In this document: piece after piece, positions 32,330 through 43,673 of the stretch
Layout: each line of letters begins with the position of its first letter
Numbering within the stretch: position 1 is the first letter of the stretch
Assembly: GCF_905171765.1 (NCBI RefSeq)
Contig: NC_053390.1
Location: 518,592,852 to 518,656,851, forward strand
Source of the DNA: Bufo bufo
Taxonomy: Eukaryota; Chordata; Amphibia; Anura; Bufonidae
Length of the DNA: 64,000 nucleotides
Direction of reading: 5' to 3'
Program-made: the position numbers and the translations under genes
Notes under the pieces: model-generated
What the model was told of the DNA's origin: nothing
Seen by the model: the letters and a program-made list of their open reading frames with translations, nothing else
Database searches by the model: none

Positions 32330-34240
32330 AAAATAAAATCTCACATGAACTCACCATACCCCTCACGGAAACCAAATGCGTAAAAATTTTTAGACATTTA
32401 TATTCCAGACTTCTTCTCACGCTTTAGGGCCCCTAGAATGCCAGGGCAGTATAAATACCCCACATGTGACCCCATTTCGGAAAGAAGACACCCCCAGGTA
32501 TTCCGTGAGGGGCATATTGAGTCCATGAAAGATTGAAATTTTTGCCCCAAGTTAGCGGAACGGGAGACTTTGTGAGAAAAAAATTAAAAATATCAATTTC
32601 CGCTAACTTGTGCCAAAAAAAAAAAATTTCTATGAACTCGCCATGCCCCTCATTGAATACCTTGGGGTGTCTTCTTTCCAAAATGGGGTCACATGTGGGG
32701 TATTTATACTGCCCTGGCATTCTAGGGGCCCCAAAGCGTGAGAAGAAGTCTGGTATCCAAATGTCTAAAAATGCCCTCCTAAAAGGAATTTGGGCACCTT
32801 TGCGCATCTAGGCTGCAATAAAGTGTCACACATCTGGTATCGCCGTACTCAGGAGAAGTTGGGGAATGTGTTTTGGGGTGTCATTTTACATATACCCATG
32901 CTGGGTGAGAGAAATATCTTGGTCAAATGCCAACTTTGTATAAAAAAATAGGAAAAGTTGTCTTTTGCCAAGATATTTCTCTCACCCAGCAAGGGTATAT
33001 GTAAAATGACACCCCAAAACACATTCCCCAACTTCTCCTGAATACGGCGATACCACATGTGTGACACTTTTTTGCAGCCTAGGTGGGCAAAGGGGCCCAT
33101 ATTCCAAAGAGCACCTTTAGGATTTCACAGGTCATTTACCTACTTACCACACATTAGGGCCCCTGGAAAATGCCAGGGCAGTATAACTACCCCACAAGTG
33201 ACCCCATTTTGGAAAGAAGACACCCCAAGGTATTCCGTGAGGGGCATGGCAAGTTCCTAGAATCTTTTATTTTTTGTCACAAGTTAGTGGAAAATGCAGA
33301 TTTTTTTTTTTTTTTTTTTTTTTCATACAAAGTCTCATATTCCACTAACTTGTGACAAAAAATAAAAACTTCCATGAACTCACTATGCCCATCAGCGAAT
33401 ACCTTGGGGTCTCTTCTTTCCAAAATGGGGTCACTTGTGGGGTAGTTATACTGCCCTGGCATTCTAGGGGCCCAAATGTGTGGTAAGGAGTTTGAAATCA
33501 AATTCTGTAAAAAATGACCTGTGAAATCCGAAAGGTGCTCTTTGGAATATGGGCCCCTTTGCCCACCTAGGCTGCAAAAAAGTGTCACACATCTGGTATC
33601 CCCGTACTCAGGAGAAGGTGGGGAATGTGTTTTGGGGTGTCATTTTACATATACCCATGCTGGGTGAGAGAAATATCTTGGCAAAAGACAACTTTTCCCA
33701 TTTTTTTATACAAAGTTGGCATTTGACCAAGATATTTATCTCACCCAGCATGGGTATATGTAAAATGACACCCCAAAACACATTCCTCAACTTCTCCTGA
33801 GTACGTAGATACCAGATGTGTGACACTTTTTTGCAGCCTAGGTGGGCAAAGGGGCCCATATTCCAAAGAGCACCTTTCGGATTTCACTGGTCATTTTTTA
33901 CAGAATTTGATTTCAAACTCCTTACCACACATTTGGGCCCCTAGAATGCCAGGGCAGTATAACTACCCCACAAGTGACCCCATTTTGGAAAGAAGAGACC
34001 CCAAGGTATTTCGTGATGGGCATAGTGAGTTCATAGAAGTTTTTATTTTTTGTCACAAGTTAGTGGAATATGAGACTTTGTAGGAAAAAAAAATAAATAA
34101 AAAAAAATCATCATTTTCCGCTAACTTGTGACAAAAAATAAAAAGTTCTATGAACTCACTATGCCCATCAGCGAATACCTTAGGGTGTCTACTTTCCGAA
34201 ATGGGGTCATTTGTGGGGTGTTTGTACTGTCTGGGCATTG
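32330..34240. repeat. Alternating head-to-head inverted modules
   Basis: A module containing CACAAGTGACCCCATTTTGG, GGCATTCTAGGGGCCC and GATATTTCTCTCACCCAGCA appears in alternating orientation about every 370 bp. Symmetry centres fall near 32590, 32960, 33320, 33710 and 34100. Outer parts of adjacent modules are near-perfect inverted repeats. Open frames on the two strands are mirror images and not genes. Confidence 0.85.
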
Positions 34241-34704
34241 TAGAACCTCAGGAAACATGACAGGTGCTCAGAAAGTCAGAGCTGCTTCAAAAAGCGGAAA
34301 TTCACATTTTTGTACCATAGTTTGTAAACGCTATAACTTTTACCCAAACCATTTTTTTTTTACCCAAACATTTTTTTTTTATCAAAGACATGTAGAACTA
34401 TAAATTTAGAGCAAAATTTCTATATGGATCTCGTTTTTTTTGCAAAATTTTACAACTGAAAGTGAAAAATGTCATTTTTTTGCAAAAAAATCGTTAAATT
34501 TCGATTAATAACAAAAAAAGTAAAAATGTCAGCAGCAATGAAATACCACCAAATGAAATCTCTATTAGTGAGAAGAAAAGGAGGTAAAATTCATTTGGGT
34601 GGTAAGTTGCATGACCGAGCAATAAACGGTGAAAGTAGTGTAGTGCCGATTTGTAAAAAAGGGCCTGGTCTTTAGGGGGGTATAAACCTGTGGTCCTTAA
34701 GTGG

Positions 34705-35233
34705 TTAAGGCCTTTTCAAGCGTCATTATTTCTCGGGAAGCTTCTTCAGTGAGAATGTGCATGACGTTTTGCACTCCACTTTTACAAACTGTCACACATG
34801 GGCAAGTGGCTCCTTTTTGGTACAGATGGTTAATGTGTACCCCCCCCCCCCCCCCCACAAGTAAAACGGCAGGAAAAAGTGCAGATACGTTGATAAATGT
34901 GGCCAATTGTTTTTTTTTTTTTGTTTTTTTTTATTATACTGTTAGTACAGAGTGATTATTTTCTTTAATAAAGGGAAACCTCTGTAAAAAATCAACTTCC
35001 ACATAATTATTAAGACGTTTTTCACTCTGAAAAATAAATTATTTTTAGTGTGAAAATTAGCGATGGTGCGGGATATTGCAGCTTCATCCTCTTTGAACGG
35101 AATGAAGCTGCAATTGCCTGCGCTTGCCCTAGCAAATTATAAAAATAGCGTCATCCTGTTTTACTTTTTTTGTGCTTAAAGTGCATTTTATTATATGTTC
35201 AATTTGTATAGCAGATGTCTACTTTATTCACAG
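34705..35233. other. Intronic DNA, no gene
   Basis: Contains a C run (34841-34856) and T runs. The pyrimidine tract and acceptor for the next exon end at 35233. Confidence 0.5.
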
Positions 35234-35373
35234 ATTTATACTATGGTGGGGAAGCTTTCTCTGTCGAGCAGCCGCAATCTTTTACTTGTCCTTATTGTGG
35301 TAAAATGGGTTATACTGAGACCTCTCTACAAGAACATGTGACATCAGAGCACGCAGAAACCTCAACAGAAGTG
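35234..35373 (+). CDS. kcmf1: kcmf1 coding exon: first C2H2-like finger
   Basis: This exon encodes residues 62-108: DLYYGGEAFSVEQ, then FTCPYCGKMGYTETSLQEHV and TSEHAETSTEV. The CPYC pair with HV...EH spacing is the first C2H2-type finger of the Di19-like region that follows the ZZ domain in KCMF1. The acceptor is TCACAG|AT and the donor GTG|GTAAGC. The exon begins with the split aspartate codon left by the previous exon and ends in phase 0. Confidence 0.96.
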
Positions 35374-35832
35374 GTAAGCGAATATAGTATGTCTTAAAGG
35401 GAACCAGATCCTTTATGCATAATAATACCACGTCTCGTTGGGTTGCTGCCTTCCAACCAAGAGCCGCTGGTATAGCAGTATGAGGACTAGCTTATTGTGG
35501 GGTCTAGTTTTCATTGGTAACGTTTTTTGGGTTACACAGGACCTATTCATTAACATTTATAACTTTTTGGGGCAGGGGTAAATAGGGAAAAACAATTCTG
35601 TAGTTTTGCGTTTTTCTTTTAACGTCCATGGGGCAGGGTAGTATAAAAAAACTCGATCTTTATTATATGGGTTCTCACAAACGTGGTGTGATATCATCTG
35701 TTTGTGCTTATGTGTTTTTTAGCACGTTTACCAAATAAAACCACTTTTTATGGGGGGGGGGGGGGGGAATTTTTTATTTATTTTTTAAATAAACTTTATT
35801 AACCTTTGCCTCCCCCCTATAATAGCCTAGAT

Positions 35833-35990
35833 CAGGGATCAGCAACCTCCGCCACTCCAGCTGTTGTGGAACTACTACTCCCAGCATGCTCCACTCACTT
35901 CTATGGGAGTTCTAAGAACAGCCAAGCAAGTGTGCATACTGGGAGTTGCAGTGTCACCACACCTGGAGCGCCGAAGGTTGCTGACCCCTG
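35833..35990. mobile_element. hAT MITE, 158 bp, with ZNF143-like motif
   Basis: The ends CAGGGATCAGCAACCTCC and AAGGTTGCTGACCCCTG are flanked by a perfect 8-bp duplication, GCCTAGAT, at 35825-35832 and 35991-35998. It contains ACTACTACTCCCAGCATGC at 35871-35889, one base from the ZNF143/Staf core pattern ACTACAAnTCCCAG. It lies in a kcmf1 intron. Confidence 0.92.
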
Positions 35991-36981
35991 GCCTAGATGC
36001 TGTGGGCTCTATTGACCCCAGCATCGCAGTTAACGTCCATGCCAGCAGCTTCAGTCAGTGCCGTGGTTATTCAGGACGCTGTATCAGTTCTGCCACCCAT
36101 TCCAGGATTAGAGGTGCGGACGGCAGGTACTGAACAGACTACACAGCACTTCTCGTGCGTAGAAATAAGCATGAGGCAACTATAACGATTGTACAGGTAT
36201 TATTGCGACCTCTGGACTCGCCTCCTTTTTTCTAATGTTTTTATTTTCTGATTGTAGAATTTGTTTAATTCTATTTCATGAACTTGATGATGAGGGCGGC
36301 CATCTTGCCTGAGCTGTCCTAAATAGCATTTAGATATATACTTTACAGCAGCCACCATAGCCACAATGGACAGGAGCTGACTTCATTAACTTCTTTAGAA
36401 GCTTTTCCTAGGCATGCTCTGTGACCTGTGTAGAGGTCAGGGTGGAGTAGATAAGCTGTGATATCACCTAATGCAAATGGTAATTCCTGTGTTGCCCATA
36501 CAGAGGTGATATCTGCCTTTCTAATCCTGCCTGTAATGACTGCTCAAAAATGACCTGTACAGACCAAGAAGTAGTGCTAATATTATACTTAGTGGCCAGG
36601 ACAAATACTGCTAGATTTAGATTTTTATTTTTTTTGTAATATAGTGACATCGAAAAATGAAAAATACCACAAAATCTTTAAAATATGTTTAATACAAAAT
36701 CTTGATTTAAACAATAGTTCATTTTCTGATGACACATTCCCTCTAATTCAGATTTAAGTCCATCCGTATACTTTTCTATGTTACTGTGTTTTTTTTTAAA
36801 GTAGCTTCTACTCTGCAATCGAATATTGGAATCCAGTAAGTAAACTGTTAATAAGAATGTAGCGAACACACTAAACCAGTGCACCCAGTTCTGTAGCTAT
36901 GACACAATAGTAAAGGCTCCATGTCTCGTGCCTTTACTATAGGTGTGTTATCTGGACATAATTATGTTTGTCTCTTTACAG

Positions 36982-37083
36982 ATATGCCCAATTTGTGCAG
37001 CATTACCAGGGGGAGATCCAAATCATGTCACAGATGACTTTGCTGCCCATCTTACACTTGAACACAGAGCTCCCAGGGATCTA
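36982..37083 (+). CDS. kcmf1: kcmf1 coding exon: second C2H2-like finger
   Basis: This exon encodes residues 109-142: ICPICAALPGGDPNHVTDDF then AAHLTLEHRAPRDL. CPIC with the later HLTLEH forms the second C2H2-like finger. The acceptor TTTACAG|AT is ordinary. The 3' side is not a GT donor: after the leucine codon CTA the intron reads ATATCCTTTTTT, the U12-type consensus. The exon is exactly 34 codons, phase 0 at both ends. Confidence 0.95.
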
Positions 37084-38119
37084 ATATCCTTTTTTTTTGT
37101 GGAAACTTGGCGCAGGTTTATTGTTTAGAATGTAAATTCACAAAGCCACTGCTGTATATAAATCATTGGAACATATAAGATTATATTAGTAATATGAGTG
37201 AGTCACGGTAGGTGGCAGAGCGCCCTGGTCTAGACTTACCTAATAAGCATCTGCTATTTTTTAATTGGTATAGCATAAAAGGTGAATAAAATAAAAATCA
37301 CACAATTGATAATATGGGAAATTCGTGCATGTCTTTAAATATTCACAAACCGTTCGATATACAGATTGGGGTTTGCTGGATTTCAAATGAAATCACCAAA
37401 TATTCAAACACACACACATATAATGTAAAATGATAATTTAATCATGCAATTTAATACAAAACTCAATAAATGACATAAAAAGTTTAGCAGCAATACCTGA
37501 GATGCCATGACAAAGATACTCTCCCCAAGGTTATGGTCACATGTTAACTATAACTCACATGAGTTTAGACGAAAGTCAGTGTATAGTGTCCCAATGCCTT
37601 GTGCAGGATCAGGGTGGAGTATGTAAGTGTGGTACACTACCGATTATACTGGTCACTATACATTGTGTGTGTTTGAATATTTTGTGATTTTTTTTTTTTT
37701 TGGTACAGTGTCGCACATATTGCACCAATTGTGGTTTTGTAATATTGGAGATTTTGGATTTCAAATGCTAATATCAACAGTCAACAATATCATGCACAGC
37801 TGTCAGTGTTTTGCGGTCTGCAAATCGCAGATCCACAAAATATGGATCGCGGCCGAGTGCACGCCGCCATTTATTTTTAAACTTCAGTAGAAGTGTCATA
37901 TTCTTGTCTGTAAAATGGACAAGAATAGGACATATTCAGTGTTTTTTGCGTGGCTGCAGAACGGACGTTTTGATGCAGACAATACACTGTGCATGTGCCA
38001 CAAATCCTTTTAAATGACAGCCTAGTGGAAGAGCAGCAGGGGCTGCTATTGAACGAGCCCCCCACAGGTCTGTGAGTAAGCACTGTAGTGTCTCACCGGT
38101 ACATACAGTTTATCTATAT

Positions 38120-38238
38120 CAGGGATGCCCAACCTGCGGCCCTCCAGCTGTTGCAAAATTACAACTTCCGTCATACCTGAACAGCCTACAGCTATCGGGG
38201 CATGTTGGGAGTTGTAGTTTTGCTGGAGGGAATTCCTG
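38120..38238. mobile_element. hAT MITE, 119 bp, inside the U12 intron
   Basis: It starts CAGGGATGCCCAACCTGCGG and ends GGAATTCCTG, flanked by a perfect 8-bp duplication, ATCTATAT, at 38112-38119 and 38239-38246. The minus strand carries ACTACAACTCCCAACATGC (38200-38218), close to the ZNF143/Staf motif. Confidence 0.92.
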
Positions 38239-38655
38239 ATCTATATAAAGAAAACAGACGTTTCTATATGTGCAACACAGAATGCAGTAATGGTCGCAAC
38301 TATCTCACCTAATGTATTAATAATCCACACTTACCCTGCATTAAGAAAAATGGCAAATTCAAAGCCGACAAAAATTCAAGTACCATTATTGTTTGATACT
38401 ATTCTCATCCACTTATATACAGATCCCTTTTAGGATCCACCCATTTTTTTTATATTCGAGAATATTGTGCATGTAAAACTCTAGGGCCCTTCAGTTCATG
38501 ACCGGTTGTTGCATATTGTATATTTACTGGTTACACATTTTTATCAGTGGTAGCATCTTGGGAATGTCCCATTTTTATTTCAGTTTGAATATATTCATCA
38601 GTTAACTCTTCGATTGTGTGATTATTTTATTTACTTCTTATGCTATATTATTTAA

Positions 38656-39144
38656 AGGGAACCTGTCATCAACTTTATGCTGACCTCACTGAGGGCAGTA
38701 TAAAGTAGTGACAGAAATGCTGATTTTAGCGATGTGTCACTCATGAGCTAAAAGTAAGTGGTTGCTGAGAACCAGCATCATAATCATTGCAGCCCAGGCC
38801 TTGAAGAGTCAAATCTACCTGAGAAGAGTCAGTTATTCATAATCTCCTGCTCTACCGCCCATCTGCTGATGACGGACAGTTCTATCCTAGAGAGAAAGGG
38901 AGAAAACCTGGTAGAAGCCTGTCAGTCATCAGCAGGTGGGCAGGGAGAGAGGAATTCATGAATAACCATGACTTCTCAGGTGGCCGGGACTACTTTTCCA
39001 GGCCCAGTCTGCAATGATTGTGATGTTGGTTCTCGGCAACCACTTACTTTTAACTTATAAATGACCGACCGCGGAAATAACTCACCTGTCTCTACTTTAT
39101 TCTGCCGTTAGTCTGGACAACATAAAGTTGATGACAGGTTCCCC
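38656..39144. mobile_element. Kolobok-like foldback, 489 bp
   Basis: The ends AGGGAACCTGTCATCAACTT and AAGTTGATGACAGGTTCCCC are flanked by TTAA (38652-38655, 39145-39148). The arms contain GGTTCTCGGCAACCACTTAC and its inverted partner. A second, oppositely arranged copy is at 48735-49220. Confidence 0.85.
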
Positions 39145-39148
39145 TTAA

Positions 39149-39755
39149 AGGAGTTTTCCGGGAATACAGTATTGATGACCTGTCATCAGGATACCAAGCA
39201 CAACACCATACATTGTATAGCGCCTGTGCTTGGCATTGCAGCCCAAGCCCATTCACTTGACCGAATCACTGGCCTAGGAACAGGGCGCAATGCCCACCAG
39301 AATGCTGCAGGCTCTTCAAACGGCTGATTGGCAGGGGGTGTCGGGTGTCTCCCCCATTTGTACTTTTTATGTCATGTTTAAAAATGCAATTAGAGGCTTT
39401 CTGGGCTTAAAAAGGACCTGTCCCCTCTCCTGACATGCCTGTTTTAATAGCTACATGCATTCATTTCTATGGGACTGCCAAAAATTTCCTTCAGCCCCAT
39501 AGAAGTGAATGGAGTGGTGTCCGCGCTTGTGCTTCCCATTATTTTTATGGGACTTCTGAAAATAGCTCACCGCACCACTTGGCTATTTTCAGCACTCCCA
39601 TAGAAATTAATGGAGGGTGGCCACTCATGCATGGTCCAGTCACCTTCTCTTCGTGGGCTTCGTTCTAGAGATAGGTGGGACCCGCACTTACTGTATCATC
39701 CATCGGTGGCATATACTAGTGATATGCCACCAATGTATGAGATGGGCCAACCCCT
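39149..39755. mobile_element. Possible Kolobok-like element(s) sharing a TTAA
   Basis: AGGAGTTTTCCGGGAATACA starts directly after the TTAA of the previous element. CCAACCCCT before TTAA (39756-39759) is a possible right end. The terminal repeats match poorly, so this may be two partial elements. Inside are inverted CATTCATTTCTATGGG / CCCCATAGAAGTGAATG blocks. Confidence 0.45.
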
Positions 39756-39889
39756 TTAAGCAATCTTACAGCTACATACAAATTTTTAATTTTTTTGCAG
39801 TTCTGGTAAAACCCTTGTTCCTTCCATGATATTTCTATATTTTGAACTCCCTTCTCACTTTGCTATTGTCTCCCTTAACTGTTGCTTAT

Positions 39890-40064
39890 GATGAATCCAG
39901 TGGAGTTCGACACGTACGAAGGATGTTTCACCCTGGCCGAGGGTTGGGTGGTCCACGAGCTCGACGATCAAACATGCACTTTACTAGCAGTTCCACTGGA
40001 GGGCTTTCATCCTCGCAGAGCTCATACTCACCAAGCAATAGGGAAGCCATGGATCCTATAGCCG
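39890..40064 (+). CDS. kcmf1: kcmf1 coding exon: basic, Ser-rich linker
   Basis: This exon encodes residues 143-200 plus the first base of 201: DESSGVRHVRRMFHPGRG, an Arg-rich stretch, then SSSTGGLSSSQSSYSP and REAMDPIA. It is a disordered-looking linker between the zinc fingers and the coiled coil, rich in arginine and then serine. The upstream boundary is the U12-type acceptor; the downstream donor G|GTAGGG is ordinary. The start is fixed by frame and by the conserved RDL-DESS junction recalled from vertebrate KCMF1. Confidence 0.93.
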
Positions 40065-40675
40065 GTAGGGTACCTCTCTTAAAATATAACAAACTAGAAA
40101 CATCAGAAAAAGATGATCTAGGTGATCATTTGTCATGATGTAGGTTATTGCTTCACTAAGAATACTCACTACTGTGTATTTTTCTGTTCTGTGCTCCATT
40201 CTTTTCATTAAAGGATCTGGGTGATCCTTATTGAATGACAGCAAGCATAGATCTTGAGAACTGTGATATATTGATAAAGAAAATATACTGGAAAGTTGTA
40301 CAACTTTTCAGTATATAAAATAATTTATTTGCAGAATCTGCAATTCCTTCGTTTTTTTATTAAAGAGGATCTGCCGTGGTCGAACAGATTCCAGTTCACT
40401 AACCTTCAAAACAGCACCCCACCTTCTCCCAAAATATTGGTGCTGTAACTGCTGTAATTTTTTGCATCTGATATGCAAATCAGCCCCCCAGATTGTCAGA
40501 GGGCAGCTCCGTGCACAGGGTAAAATCAGCTCAGCTAGCACCATATTAGAGGGGCTTGATTGTGGCATGATCTCGCGTAGTATACCCTATCTGGCAAGAT
40601 TACGCTCTCTTCTGTCAGCATCCTGCACTAACGGGGTCCGGGAGTGGAGGGACAGACAAGCAGCCTGCATACTTA

Positions 40676-41135
40676 GGCCTCTTTCACACTACTGTATTTT
40701 TTTTCCGTTTTGCGGGCCGTTTTTTGCGTTCCGTATACGGAACCATTCGTTTCAATGGTTCCGCAAAAAAAACTGAATGTGTTACGTATGCATTCCATTT
40801 CCGTATTTCCGTTCCGTTGAAAGATAGAACATGTCCTATATTTGGCCGAAAATCACGTTCCGTGGTTCCATTCAAGTCAATGGGTCCGCAAAAAAAAAAC
40901 GGAACACATACGGAAATGCATCCGTATGTCTTCCGTATCCGTTCCGTTTTTTTCTGAACCATCTATTGAAAATGTTATGCCCAGCCCAATTTTTTCTATG
41001 TAATTACTGTATACTGTATATGCCATACGGAAAAGCGGAACGGAAACGCAACGGAAACAAAAAACCGGAACAACGGATCCGTGAAAAACAGACCGCAAAA
41101 CACTGAAATAGCCATACGGTAGTGTGAAAGAGGCC
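40676..41135. mobile_element. Harbinger-like MITE, 460 bp (ACGGAAC family)
   Basis: GGCCTCTTTCACACTACTG and AGTGTGAAAGAGGCC are flanked by TTA (40673-40675 and 41136-41138). The interior is the inverted relative of 17888-18341, with CCATTGAAATGAATGG-like cores. It is located in a kcmf1 intron. Confidence 0.9.
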
Positions 41136-41499
41136 TTATCTGGAGCTTCAACGTGGTGGTGTCTATGCATCTACTGCAGGTTGATTCTCCCTTTTATGCT
41201 GAGCTGCAGTGGCCGTTCCCATGACAGTCTGGAGACCAATATCCAATAAATTGTACAAGATTTTGTGTCTAATTTAAACACTATTTGCATAGGACAAAAA
41301 CTGTTAAAAATTAAGTAGAAGCATGAGTCACCTCAACCAATCCCCACCTCTGTTCTGGAGCTGCAGCGGTTCCTGTCCGACTCTACGTGCTGGAAATACT
41401 AGGAAAGGCCTGCTTTGCCAATCACTGAGTGAAGTGGGTCACCACTAAGACCAGGAATTTTTGCTGAAAATGGTGTTCAAAGGTGGACATTCACTTTAA

Positions 41500-41853
41500 A
41501 GGGATGTCCAGCTTTAACATTTTCAATTTGGCCAGCCATGCTCTGTACATAAAGAAAAGGCACACGCACTGCTCCCCACTGCTCTGCACCAGCAATGAGG
41601 GTCTCGTCTGGCCTTGCTTCCAGTCCCTGCCATGTAAAGTTTCCAGACAGGGTTTTGTGTGCTGCTGCAGCCATTCACTGACCTATGTGGTGATGTCCCC
41701 AAGCCGCATATGACACAGCAGTGATGTGTCGCTTGGGGAACCAGCGAATGGCTGCAGTGGCACACATAATCCCATCTGAAAGTTTAGACACAAGGGACCG
41801 AACCCTCTGCGATTTAATGTACGGTGCAGTCCTCGCCAAATTGAAAAGCTGGT
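41500..41853. mobile_element. Kolobok-like MITE, truncated right end
   Basis: TTAA then AGGGATGTCCAGCTTTAAC at the left pairs with CAAATTGAAAAGCTGG then TTTAA at the right. The last few terminal bases on the right are missing. The inner arms GCAGCCATTCACTGACCTAT and GAATGGCTGCAG are inverted. Confidence 0.6.
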
Positions 41854-42018
41854 TTAAAATTGGACTTCTTTGTATACATTTGTAAGCATAAAAACTATTC
41901 TTATTCAGGATCTACTTTTTTCCCGTTTATAGACACTGAAAATCAGATACATGTATATATTTGTATTATAGATACATATGAAGATTATATGTTCATATTT
42001 TGTTTTCTTTTTATGCAG

Positions 42019-42301
42019 AGCTATTATCCCAATTATCAGGGGTAAGGCGCTCAACGGGTGGTCAGCTTAACTCAACGGGTCCTTCTGCCTCTCAGTTGCA
42101 ACAGCTTCAAATGCAGTTACAGCTAGAGAGACAGCAGGCACAGGCAGCACGGCAACAATTAGAAACGGCACGGAACGCCACAAGGCGCAACAATGCAAGT
42201 AGTGTCACCACCACCATCACCCAATCAACAGCAGCAACCAACACATCCAATACGGAAAACAATCAGCAAACAATACAGAATTCACAGTTTCTCCTCACAA
42301 G
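42019..42301 (+). CDS. kcmf1: kcmf1 coding exon: Gln-rich coiled coil
   Basis: This exon encodes residues 201-295 (both ends split codons): ELLSQLSGVRRSTGGQLN, then a helical Gln/Leu-rich stretch LQQLQMQLQLERQQAQAARQ likely to form a coiled coil. A Thr/Asn/Ser-rich disordered segment and QNSQFLLTR follow. The acceptor is TATGCAG|AG and the donor AG|GTATGG. This half of KCMF1 is the likely interaction region for partners. The assignment of partners is family knowledge, not visible here. Confidence 0.95.
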
Positions 42302-42638
42302 GTATGGCTTCTTCATAGCCAACATATGTATTGGGTGTGAGTTTAAATCTCCCTGTAGTCAGTAAAGCAGTGGGATTTTCTCCAAAAACATCTGCTGATG
42401 TGTTAGGTGGCCTAAGTTCAAGGGGTTTGTCTTGGTTATAACTCTGAACTGGACATCCAACATGGCATCTGGGGCCACTCTAACTTTTGCATTTACTACT
42501 TTTTGTACTAAGATCTGTTGTTGACTATTACTGTGTGAACGTTCTTATATCATTCACATTGTATGTATACAATCTGAAATTATGTTACGTTTTCCACCTC
42601 TAATTTGACTGAATCCTTCTAATTTAACCCATTTGCAG

Positions 42639-42900
42639 GTTGAATGACCCCAAGATGACAGAAGCTGAGCGACAGTCATTAGAAAGTGAAAGGGCAGATC
42701 GTAGCCTATTCGTCCAAGAGCTCCTGCTTTCTACATTGATGCAGGAAGAAAGCTCCTCCTCAGATGAGGACGAGCGGGGGGAAATAGCTGATTTTGGGGC
42801 AATGGGTTGTGTAGATATAATGCCTTTAGATGTTGCTTTAGAAAACTTAAACCTAAAAGAGAGCAATAAAGGAAACGAGCCTCCGCCACCTCCTCTTTGA
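42639..42900 (+). CDS. kcmf1: kcmf1 last coding exon with stop
   Basis: This exon encodes residues 295 (last base) to 381 and the stop TGA at 42898-42900. It reads LNDPKMTEAERQSLESERAD and RSLFVQELLLSTLMQEESSS, then an acidic SSSDEDERGE run, DIMPLDVALENLNLKESNK and the proline-rich tail EPPPPPL. The acceptor is TTTGCAG|GT. The six exons sum to 1130 nt. With the 16 nt expected from the missing first coding exon, the open frame is exactly 381 codons plus stop, the usual KCMF1 length. Confidence 0.96.
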
Positions 42901-43673
42901 TGACATCCCCCTTTGCAGACAATGTCCTCTGTGCTGTAACTGCCAATGAAAGTGGACAAACAACTATCTTTGGGTTTGTTTTGGTGATTGTAATTTCCGG
43001 TCTGTCACTCTTGTTACATTGTGTACATTCAAAAAAAATGTAAAAAAAAAATTTGAAAAAAGACAGAGGCAAATATATATGACAAAATCACTTAACTAAT
43101 TTTTACTTCTAGCAGATATGCATAGGTAGCAGTACCAGAGGCAGCTTGTCTGCTTCCTGTACCTTGACGCAAACAAAAATAAATAAATAAAAAGCTCTCC
43201 TAATCTCCCACCTTCAAAACTGAAAACGGAAAAAAGTATATGGAAAAAATCTCTAATGAAGCTGCTGTGTGTATTTATGAATATTAATTAATAAAACTGC
43301 TTGGATGGTTTACCATAACTACTGCATGAGGTTTTTTGCAGCGTGCATGAGGTTTTAGTGACATTGTCATAAAAAACAAACAAAAAAAAAAACAAAAGTA
43401 CAACTGGCCTAATTTTTTTAACTTTATTAGGCCATAAATCCCAAAGCTTTCCTAAACATTATTCAAAAGGTTACAGCACCTGACGACATGCAGCGTTAAC
43501 CTGGACTAGTGGGTTGTGGCTTTGGATCTTTTGAATAATGTGTGAGTGGTTTATTTTATGCAAGTTCTACAGTGGCATTAACTGAATGTTTACTTGCCCG
43601 ATCAGAAACATTAGACAGTTTCAGATTACATTTAAAAAAAGAGCAGTTGTGCTCAGGAAAGAAATTTCATTAA

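Larger units (their letters stand above)
30500..34704. mobile_element. 4.2-kb piggyBac-like non-autonomous element
   Basis: The left end CCACTTCCCGC follows TTAA (30496-30499); the right end CCTTAAGTGG precedes TTAA (34705-34708). TTAA targets with CCACTT/AAGTGG ends fit piggyBac. It encodes no transposase. The order inside is: GC-rich hairpins (30500-30830), a 150-190-bp tandem array (30900-32245), then alternating inverted modules (about 32330-34240). It sits in a kcmf1 intron. Confidence 0.75.
25906..35233 (+). other. kcmf1: kcmf1 intron, 9.3 kb, GT-AG
   Basis: The intron runs from GTAAGAGT to TTATTCACAG. Its bulk is transposon DNA: a MITE (26253), a Tc1 element (27506), a hAT-like element (28956) and a 4.2-kb piggyBac-like element (30500). 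Confidence 0.9.
37084..39889 (+). other. kcmf1: kcmf1 U12-type intron with AT...AT ends
   Basis: The donor ATATCCTT at 37084-37091 matches the U12-dependent (minor spliceosome) consensus base for base. Near the 3' end TCCCTTAAC at 39871-39879 matches the U12 branch-site consensus TTCCTTAAC, with the likely branch A at 39878, 11 nt before the exon. The next exon must begin at GAT (39890) to keep the reading frame and the DESSGVRH sequence. The intron therefore ends CTTAT instead of the expected AC. The splice junction is inferred from protein continuity. Confidence 0.85.

Noticed and set aside
32433..34083. Frames such as MGPFAHLGCKKVSH repeated on both strands
   Set aside because: They follow the alternating inverted modules of a non-coding element, with no known domain and many differing ends.
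39890..39900. Alternative AG acceptor at 39899-39900 for the U12-type intron
   Set aside because: It would remove the DESS residues and break the reading frame, while GAT at 39890 keeps it and has the proper branch-site distance.
42624..43072. Antisense frames of 111 and 113 codons opposite the last kcmf1 exon
   Set aside because: They are shadows of the conserved sense coding sequence; no separate gene evidence.
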